From Trebonia sp963771985 (GTDB taxonomy: Bacteria > Actinomycetota > Actinomycetes > Streptosporangiales > Streptosporangiaceae), in NCBI GenBank assembly GCA_963771985.1, contig CAVYVO010000036.1, positions 387,289 to 451,288 of the forward strand: DNA of 64,000 nt, read 5' to 3'. Below are positions 58,461-64,000 of the stretch, in pieces. Numbering within the stretch: position 1 is the first letter of the stretch; every line of letters begins with the position of its first letter. Position numbers and translations under genes: made by a program. The notes under the pieces were generated by a model. It saw only the letters and a list, made by a program, of their open reading frames with translations, ran no database searches and was not told where the DNA came from.

Positions 58461-59810
58461 GTGCGGATGAGTCCGCTCGTTCCGCGGTGGCTGTCCAGGC
58501 ACGTTCTCCTCGACCTGTCGCCGCTGCGGCGGTCGCGTGACTTCCGGGCGCTGATCGGCGGGCTGGGCGTGTCCACGCTCGGCACTCAGCTGACGGCGGT
58601 CTCGGTTCCGTACCAGGTGTACGCGATTACCCACTCGTCGCTCTACGTCGGGCTGGTCTCGCTCGCCCAGCTGTTCCCGCTGATCTTCGGCTCGCTGCTC
58701 GGCGGGTCGGTCGTCGACTCGGTTGACCGGCGGCGGCTGCTGCTCGTGGTCGAGGCGCTGGGCGCGCTGTCGAGCGCCGGGCTCGCGCTGAACGCCGACT
58801 TCGGGCCCGTGCTGTGGCCGCTGTTCGTGTTCCCGGCCGTGACCGCGGCGCTGAGCGGGATGGACAGCTCGGCGCGCAACGCGATGGTCCCCGGGATGGT
58901 CGGGCTGCGGTCGGTCCCGGCCGCGAACGCGATGTTCCAGGCGCTGTTCCAGACCGGCGCGATCGTGGGGCCGGCCGTGGCCGGGCTGCTGCTCGCCGGG
59001 GCGGGCGTGCACGTCGTGTACTGGCTGGACGCGTTCAGTTTCCTCGTCGCCCTCATGGCGGTGTTCCTTATCTCGCCGCAGCCGCCGTCGGCGTCGCCGG
59101 GGCGCGCGGCGCCGCGGCCGGGGTGGCGGTCGACGGTCGAGGGCCTGCGGTTCGTGCGGCGCCACCAGCAGGTGCAGGGCGCTTACCTGATCGATCTGAA
59201 CGCGATGGTGTTCGGGATGCCGCGGGCGCTGTTCCCCGCGCTGGCGGCCACCGTGTTCGGCGGCGGCGCGACCACGGTGGGCCTGCTGTACGCGGCGCCC
59301 GGGTTCGGCGCGCTGCTGGGGGCGCTGACCAGCGGCTGGGTCGGGCGGGTGCGGCGCCAGGGGCGCGCGGTGATCCTCGCGGTCATGCTGTGGGGACTGG
59401 CGATCGCCGGGTTCGGGCTGGTGCGGTCGCTGCCGCTGGCCCTGGCGCTGCTGGCGGTGGCGGGCTGGGCGGACGTGGTGTCCGCGGTGTTCCGCAACAC
59501 GATCATTCAGTTCGCCGGGCCGGACTCACTGCGCGGACGGCTGATGGGCGTGCAGATGGCCGTGGTGGCCGGCGGCCCGCGGCTGGGTGACCTGGAGGCC
59601 GGGGTGGTGGCCACGGCGTTCGGGGAGACGGTGTCGGTCGTGTCGGGCGGGCTGGCGTGCGTCGTGGGGGCGCTGGTGGTGGCGCGGCTGCTGCCGGGAT
59701 TCCGGGAGCAGCGTTCGGATGCGCACGTGACGGACGAAAGTCGTGTAAGCGCTGAGCGGCTCGCTGTTGCTGAGATCAGCGAGGCTCCCGACACTGGCGA
59801 GCAGGCGTAG
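58461..59810 (+). CDS. MFS transporter, EntS/MFS_3-like
   Basis: 449 residues from GTG 58461 (an ATG is two codons in; neither has a strong ribosome site). The opening DFRALIGGLGVSTLGTQLTAVSVPYQVYAITHSSLYVGLVSLAQLFPLIFGSLLGGSVVDSVDRRRLLL is typical of the enterobactin-exporter-like MFS_3 family, with twelve TM spans. ARNAMVPGMVG and LFQTGAIVGPAVAG follow. It exports siderophores or drugs in characterised relatives; no siderophore genes are near. It is divergent from the AlkZ-related gene. Confidence 0.9.
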   Translation: MRMSPLVPRWLSRHVLLDLSPLRRSRDFRALIGGLGVSTLGTQLTAVSVPYQVYAITHSSLYVGLVSLAQLFPLIFGSLLGGSVVDSVDRRRLLLVVEALGALSSAGLALNADFGPVLWPLFVFPAVTAALSGMDSSARNAMVPGMVGLRSVPAANAMFQALFQTGAIVGPAVAGLLLAGAGVHVVYWLDAFSFLVALMAVFLISPQPPSASPGRAAPRPGWRSTVEGLRFVRRHQQVQGAYLIDLNAMVFGMPRALFPALAATVFGGGATTVGLLYAAPGFGALLGALTSGWVGRVRRQGRAVILAVMLWGLAIAGFGLVRSLPLALALLAVAGWADVVSAVFRNTIIQFAGPDSLRGRLMGVQMAVVAGGPRLGDLEAGVVATAFGETVSVVSGGLACVVGALVVARLLPGFREQRSDAHVTDESRVSAERLAVAEISEAPDTGEQA

Positions 59811-59817
59811 CCGACTA

Positions 59818-59882
59818 GGGGCTGGGGCTGGGGCTGGGGGCCGGGGGCCGGGGGCCGGGGGCCGGGGGCCGGGGGCCGGGGG
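59818..59882. repeat. G-rich 6-7-bp tandem run
   Basis: GGGGCT units change to GGGGGCC units, about nine in all. On the + strand it is a run of G-tracts able to form quadruplexes, directly after the MFS stop. Confidence 0.8.
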
Positions 59883-59905
59883 GCGATTTCGCCGCCCGGC
59901 GGGCC

Positions 59906-59976
59906 CATTTGCGCGAAGACTTGTTTCCTGATGTAAATAATTTGTTCTATACGGGCTCTGTCGCACATCTCTGGAT
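59906..59976. repeat. Interspersed repeat, family 1, copy D (inverted)
   Basis: Read on the minus strand it has CCGTATAG, TTACATCAGGAAA, AAGTCTTCGCGCAAATG, matching copies A and B (CGTATAG, TTACATCAGGAAA). Its outer arms are more diverged. Confidence 0.7.
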
Positions 59977-60038
59977 GATAACGGAGCCCTGACGCCGCCC
60001 TCCGCCGTATTTTCCTTATGAATGCCCCGAGATCGAAC

Positions 60039-60089
60039 TAACGTGAAAGATAACCGGCCTCATAGGGCGTGAGATCCTTCACGTTATCG
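60039..60089. repeat. Interspersed palindromic repeat, family 2, copy F
   Basis: TAACGTGAAAG at 60039-60049 and CCTTCACGTTATCG at 60076-60089 form the inverted arms; the loop is GC-rich as in copy E. It is followed by AAAACCGGCG (E: ATCCCGGCG). Confidence 0.75.
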
Positions 60090-60148
60090 AAAACCGGCGA
60101 GGAGCGGGACACCGGACGGCCGCCAGCGCACGATCGGACCCGTTACCC

Positions 60149-60219
60149 TCCAGGTATATGAGCCAGAGCCCTATACGCACTAAAAACTTTTCGCGGAAAA
60201 TCAAGTCTTCGTGATCATG
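60149..60219. repeat. Interspersed repeat, family 1, copy C
   Basis: The right arm TTCGTGATCATG (60208-60219) is identical to copy A; the interior has CTATACGCACTAAAAA and GGAAAATCAAGTC. The left arm is lost. It overlaps the stop codon of the DoxX-NAT gene (TGA, 60217-60215 on the minus strand). Confidence 0.72.
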
Positions 60220-61672
60220 AACGTGTTTTCGTTTTTAATGGTTTTACTGGGCCTTGAGTGCCGGGAGCTACCGGCGGTTCAGGGGGCGGGGGCGGGGCCG
60301 GCGCGGCGGGGGCGGCGGCGAGGGCGGCTCGCTCCTTGTCGGTGAACGTGAGGCCGAAGACGTCGGTTAGCGCGGCCGCGAATTCCCCGTCGGTCAGCGT
60401 GCGGCGTTCCTTGACGTGGCCGGGGCGGGTGATCGTGTAGCCCCGGCCAACGATGGAGTGGATCGCGCCAGGGTCGCGGCGCACGAGGATGGGCTGCCAG
60501 GTGAACCACGACTCTGGGTACGTGGCGGTGTAGTGGTTGGACATGACCACGTCCGCCGGGTAGACGCGCTGGTCCTCGAACCGGTACAGCGTGACCCACG
60601 CCCCGTCCTGGAGTTCGCGGAGCTGCCACGTGTCTTGCGGGTTTACAGCGGGAACTACCTCGTAGCTCCAGCCGTCCAGGTCCTGCTGGCCGCCCTTGTC
60701 CAGGGACAGCGGGGCCGGCGGCGAGGAGCCGAAGCCGACGTCGGCGAGCCAGGTGCTTGTTCCGGTGCGGACCCGCAGCGTCAGGTGCGTCCGGGGACGC
60801 ATCGGCTCACCGTCGGGGCCGACCCGGGCGAGCAGCCGGTCCACGGCGAAGCCCAGCCGCTCGAGCGCCGCGCCGAACAGCTGTCCCTGCTCGTAGCAGT
60901 AGCCGCCGCGCCGGCCGTACACCAGCTTGGCCTGGATGGAGTCCAGGTCCACCCGGATGCCGCGGCCCAGGAGGATGTCCAGGTTCTCGAACCGGATCGC
61001 CGCCAGGTGCGCCCGGTGCAGCGCGGCGAGAGTGTCCGCGGACGGCTCGAGCGGGCCTTCGTAGCCGATCCGGCTCAGGTAGGCATCCAGGTCTAGCTTG
61101 GCGGCCGACCACTCGTCGGCCACGGCTAGGCGGCGGAGTCCGCCGGATCGGCTGGCTCTTCTAGCTCGGCCGGGCTCGCCTGACTCGGCCGGCTCGGCTA
61201 GCTTGGCGGTGACCATCCTGGCGATCAGCGCGCCGGCGACCGCGCCGCCCGCGAGGGCGCCGAGCGCCGTGAGCCTGCCGGGCAGCGAGGGGCCGATCTT
61301 GTACTTGCCAGGGCCGGTCGCGGCCAGCGTCAGCGCGAGGGTGGCGTAGCTGACCGGGAGCTCGACACCGCCCCGGACCGCCATCAGGCCGCCTTGCCGG
61401 TTGTGGGCAGCGGCGACAGTCATCGCCCCGGCGACGGCCAGCGGGCCGGCCGGGAAGGCGAAACCGGTGACGGTCAGCAGGCCGCCGGCGATCTCCGTGG
61501 CCGCCGCCGCCGTGGCCATCTGCCTGCCGGGGGCGAGGCCGTTCTTCTCGAACAGCGCGCCGGCGCCGTCAAGGCCCGGTCCGTGGAACTTTCCGAGTAG
61601 CTTCTGCGAGGCGTGGATACCCATGTAGCCGCCGAGCAGCAGCCTGGCACCGAGCAGGGCCGCGTCGCGCAT
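60215..61672 (-). CDS. DoxX-like membrane domain fused to arylamine N-acetyltransferase
   Basis: 485 residues from ATG 61672 with GGAGG seven bases upstream. Residues 1-165 are a DoxX-like four-span membrane domain: LLLGGYMGIHASQKLLGKFHGPGLDGAGALFEKNGL, LTVTGFAFPAGPLAVAGAM. After a charged linker, residues about 190-455 form an arylamine N-acetyltransferase: IRFENLDILLGRGIRVD, RRGGYCYEQGQLFGAALERLGF (catalytic Cys, about 256), RTHLTLRV (His, about 295) and WLADVGFG (Asp, about 312). The triad is complete. NATs transfer acetyl-type groups from CoA to arylamines or act on polyketide amides. Fusion to a DoxX domain would place the enzyme at the membrane. The Pro-rich tail ends inside a family 1 repeat. 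Confidence 0.85.
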   Translation of the reverse strand: MRDAALLGARLLLGGYMGIHASQKLLGKFHGPGLDGAGALFEKNGLAPGRQMATAAAATEIAGGLLTVTGFAFPAGPLAVAGAMTVAAAHNRQGGLMAVRGGVELPVSYATLALTLAATGPGKYKIGPSLPGRLTALGALAGGAVAGALIARMVTAKLAEPAESGEPGRARRASRSGGLRRLAVADEWSAAKLDLDAYLSRIGYEGPLEPSADTLAALHRAHLAAIRFENLDILLGRGIRVDLDSIQAKLVYGRRGGYCYEQGQLFGAALERLGFAVDRLLARVGPDGEPMRPRTHLTLRVRTGTSTWLADVGFGSSPPAPLSLDKGGQQDLDGWSYEVVPAVNPQDTWQLRELQDGAWVTLYRFEDQRVYPADVVMSNHYTATYPESWFTWQPILVRRDPGAIHSIVGRGYTITRPGHVKERRTLTDGEFAAALTDVFGLTFTDKERAALAAAPAAPAPPPPPEPPVAPGTQGPVKPLKTKTRS

Positions 61673-61737
61673 GATGTCCTCCGTGGTGAGTCCGCTCAGG
61701 GTACTCCCGGTTATATATACCCGCGGGCACTGGGACC

Positions 61738-61809
61738 GCCATCGGAGCGGTGCGCGCCATCGGGGCGGTGCGCGCCATCGGGGCGGTGCGCGCCATCGGG
61801 GCGGCGTGC
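61738..61809. repeat. 18-bp tandem repeat, four copies
   Basis: GCCATCGGGGCGGTGCGC is repeated four times (first unit has A for G, last ends CGTGC), upstream of the DoxX-NAT gene in its promoter region. No gene lies in 61673-62070. Confidence 0.85.
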
Positions 61810-61970
61810 AGGCCGTTGTCGCAACAGCATGCCACTTTCGCCACGCAACGCTCGAAGTCCGAATGTTTGCCCAGATTTGCGGGATCGTCCAGCGGTGACA
61901 CATATTCTCGCCCACAACAGTGGTTACTTCTCTTGCCACCGAACAGGCAAATTCGGCACTAGCCGGACGG

Positions 61971-61999
61971 AGTAAGATATCTTACTTTGTTCTTAGAAC
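61971..61999. promoter_or_regulatory. Two adjacent palindromes, probable operators
   Basis: AGTAAGATATCTTACT (61971-61986) is a perfect 16-bp palindrome; GTTCTTAGAAC (61989-61999) is a second. They lie about 70-100 bases before the hydrolase gene start. Confidence 0.6.
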
Positions 62000-62070
62000 G
62001 TCGGCGGGTTGTTGCGCTGCGCCCTTATATTGTCTGCCGTGGAGCGCGCGGCAGATCTGGGGAGGCTGTG

Positions 62071-62877
62071 GTGACGCGGGTGATCGGGGTTTCCGATACG
62101 CGGTGCGTCGCCGTTGATTGCTGGGGTGACCCGAAGGGCTTTCCGGTGTTCTTGCTGCACGGAACTCCGGGCAGCCGCAGCGGTCCAGTCCCGCGTGCCA
62201 GCGTCCTGTACCGGCTCGGCGTCCAGCTTGTCTGCTACGACCGGCCCGGATACGGCGCCTCGGACCGGGACAGGGGACGGTCCGTCGCTTCGGCCGCGCA
62301 AGATGTCGTCGCGATCGCCGACGCCTTGAACCTCAAGGAGTTCGGTGTCATAGGCCGCTCCGGCGGCGGGCCGCACGCCTTGGCCTGCGCGGCGCTTATC
62401 GAGGAGACCAGGCTCAGGAACGTGGCCGTCCTCGTCGGGCTCGCACCCTCGGACGCTGAGGATCTCGACTGGTTCGACGGAATGGCCGATTCCAATATCG
62501 ATGAGTACGAATTGGCCACATCCGGCGACAATGACGTGGCGTCCATCCTGACCGAAGAAGCCGTCGCGGCGGACCTTACGCGCCGGGCGAACCGAATCCG
62601 GCGAAACCCGGAAATTCTTCTCAGCGACCTCGAAGAGGAGATGAGCGGCCCGGACATCCGGATTGTCACTGACGTCGGCATCCGCCGCCAGCTCACCGGA
62701 ACTTATCAGGAAGCTCTAAAGGACGGGGCATACGGCTGGATCGACGACGTGCTCGCGTTCCGCCGCCCGTGGGGTTTCGAGCTCGGGAAGATCAAGATCC
62801 CGGTCTTGCTGCACGGGATCGGCAAGTTGGTGTTATGTAGCCGAGTGCGGCTACGAGTATGCGAGTGCCTGATTTGA
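62071..62877 (+). pseudogene. Alpha/beta hydrolase, C-terminus apparently cut by an IS
   Basis: Start GTG 62071 (GGGGAGG just before; GTG 62068 is also possible). The fold is normal at first: FPVFLLHGTPGSRSGPVP, YDRPGYGASDRD, and the nucleophile elbow VIGRSGGGPHALA. After KIKIPVLLHGIG, where a DxxxP acid loop and a catalytic His should follow, the sequence becomes KLVLCSRVRLRVCECLI and stops at 62877. That tail is likely the end of the ISAs1-like element, so the catalytic His is missing and the enzyme should be inactive. Confidence 0.7.
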
Positions 62878-63014
62878 CGGCCAGGGTAAGCGCCGGCTAG
62901 CGCGGCTTTGCCGCTGGTTCTGGCGTCGGCGTCGATTCGCGGGAGCGGCCTCCCGTCCGGTTTGATCACGGGTGTCGAATCCTCATCAGACCGGAGCGAA
63001 AGGCCGCCGATCCA

Positions 63015-64000
63015 GTGTCGCATGCCCGCATTACTGCCGTGACCAGCGTGATCAGGCAAGGAGCCGGGAACGTTCCCGGCCTGCTGACGGTGCTGGCACT
63101 GGTCCCGGACCCGCGCAGGCTCCGGGGACGCCGGTTCCCGCTGGTGTTCGTACTCGCGGTCGCGGCCGCGTGCACGCTGGCCGGGGCGAAGTCGTTCCGC
63201 GAAATCGGCGACCATGCCGCTGACCTGCCCCAGGACGTACTGCGGGACCTCGGCGGGAAGCCGCACCCGCTGCGGCGGAAGGTCATCGCCCCGAGCGAGA
63301 CCCGGATCCGGACGCTGCTGCACCTCATCAGCACGGAGATCCTGGACGAGGTCATCGGCGGCTGGCTGCGCGACCTGGCCGGCGCGGGAAAGCTGGACGG
63401 GCTGCTGACCGCGATCGCGATCGACGGCAAGTGGCTGCGCGGGGTGCTGGACGGGCAGGTCAAGCTGTTCGCCGCGATGCTGCACGAGGAGAAGGTCATC
63501 ATCGCCCAGCACCGGATCCCGGACGACACCACCGAGACCACCCAGGTCAGGGACCTGCTGGAGAACGTAGACCTGTCCGGCGCCGTGGTTACCGCCGATG
63601 CCGTCAACGCCCAGCGGGACACCGCGGAGTACATCGCGGGGAAAGAAGAAGACGGCGGCCGGGACTCCGCGTACTTCCTGTTCGTCAAGGGCAACCAGCC
63701 GAAACTCCAGCGCGCCGTGTTCGACGCCATCCAGCGGGACTGCCCCCGCGACCCCGATTACACGGAACTGGACTGCGGCCACGGCCGGGTCATCCGCCGC
63801 TCCCTCTGGGTCACCGGCGCCGGGGACATCGACTTCCCGCACGTCAGCCGGGTCGCGCGGATCCGCCGCGACGGCTACGACGCCAGCGGCACGCTGATCA
63901 GCAAGGAAATCGTGCACGCGGTCACCAGCCTGGACGAGGACCAGGCCAGCGCCGCTGACCTCGCGAAACTAGCCCGTGGCCAGTGGGGCATCGAATCGGT
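63015..64000 (+). CDS. ISAs1 family transposase (partial, runs off the window)
   Basis: Open from GTG 63015 to the last base, about 328 residues without stop. The opening FPLVFVLAVAAACTLAGAKSFREIGDHAAD is the usual ISAs1 N-terminal block. AIAIDGKWLRG (first Asp), VVTADAVNAQRDTAEYI (second Asp region) and YFLFVKGNQPKLQ, then GHGRVIRRSLWV follow in normal order. The third acidic residue is beyond the window. The left end of the element probably lies near 62820-62880, where the hydrolase reading frame changes character; the terminal repeat is not identified. Confidence 0.88.
   Translation, partial: MSHARITAVTSVIRQGAGNVPGLLTVLALVPDPRRLRGRRFPLVFVLAVAAACTLAGAKSFREIGDHAADLPQDVLRDLGGKPHPLRRKVIAPSETRIRTLLHLISTEILDEVIGGWLRDLAGAGKLDGLLTAIAIDGKWLRGVLDGQVKLFAAMLHEEKVIIAQHRIPDDTTETTQVRDLLENVDLSGAVVTADAVNAQRDTAEYIAGKEEDGGRDSAYFLFVKGNQPKLQRAVFDAIQRDCPRDPDYTELDCGHGRVIRRSLWVTGAGDIDFPHVSRVARIRRDGYDASGTLISKEIVHAVTSLDEDQASAADLAKLARGQWGIES

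Noticed and set aside
62706..63917. 403-codon minus-strand frame across the transposase
   Set aside because: Antisense shadow of the ISAs1-like transposase, whose own plus-strand frame is open to the window end.

Overview
The window is high-GC DNA with GTG/TTG starts, 4-base GTGA/ATGA overlaps, Tat and lipoprotein signals, and many TetR/LacI/MarR-type regulators. It most resembles a large-genome soil actinomycete, probably near Streptosporangiales; that placement is inference from gene style only. No rRNA, tRNA, CRISPR array or phage module is recognisable. The window looks like an ordinary chromosomal accessory region with metabolic islands, three insertion sequences and several decaying genes.

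Layout. 1-6.6 kb: the end of an amidohydrolase gene, then on the minus strand a SIR2-domain gene followed by an nSTAND P-loop/WD40 gene. The latter is split by a complete 1,854-bp IS (15-bp terminal repeats, CTTGG duplication). 6.8-15.2 kb: a drug-type MFS pump, a CUT2 sugar ABC transporter operon (minus) and a divergent secreted GH54 arabinofuranosidase, so arabinose scavenging is the likely theme. 15.9-24.6 kb: two DUF2252 genes, a divergent TetR/cytochrome P450 pair with twin palindromic operators, fhs, adk and a methyltransferase. 25-31 kb: an amidohydrolase and a PAS/GAF/SpoIIE phosphatase. 30-39 kb: a LacI-controlled galactoside locus (ABC permeases, binding protein, GH35 beta-galactosidase, galT, galK). 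In it the first permease and galT each carry an apparent +1 frameshift. 39.5-45.7 kb: a truncated hydrolase, DUF72, a 3-hydroxyisobutyrate dehydrogenase-like gene, a cytX-type transporter under a TPP riboswitch, a marR-MFS operon and a small antitoxin-like protein. 45.8-51.1 kb: a PabB-PabC-PabA triple fusion and a Tat-exported phospholipase C. 51.7-55.5 kb: a DUF6325 gene with an in-frame amber codon, two small envelope proteins and an IS1634-like element. 55.7-64 kb: MarR, DUF3048, AlkZ-related protein, MFS, a DoxX-arylamine N-acetyltransferase fusion, and an alpha/beta hydrolase apparently cut by an ISAs1-like element that runs off the window.

Beyond the genes, the intergenic DNA carries at least four families of short interspersed palindromic repeats (about 51-71 bp elements, or a 14-bp palindromic core with flanks). 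Several copies contain the stop codon of the neighbouring gene. There are also many unrelated short tandem arrays. The most striking single locus is the SIR2-nSTAND-WD40 system. It has the architecture of an Avs/STAND-type anti-phage sensor with an NAD-degrading effector. It appears to have been one polypeptide or two overlapping genes, and is now inactivated by the IS.
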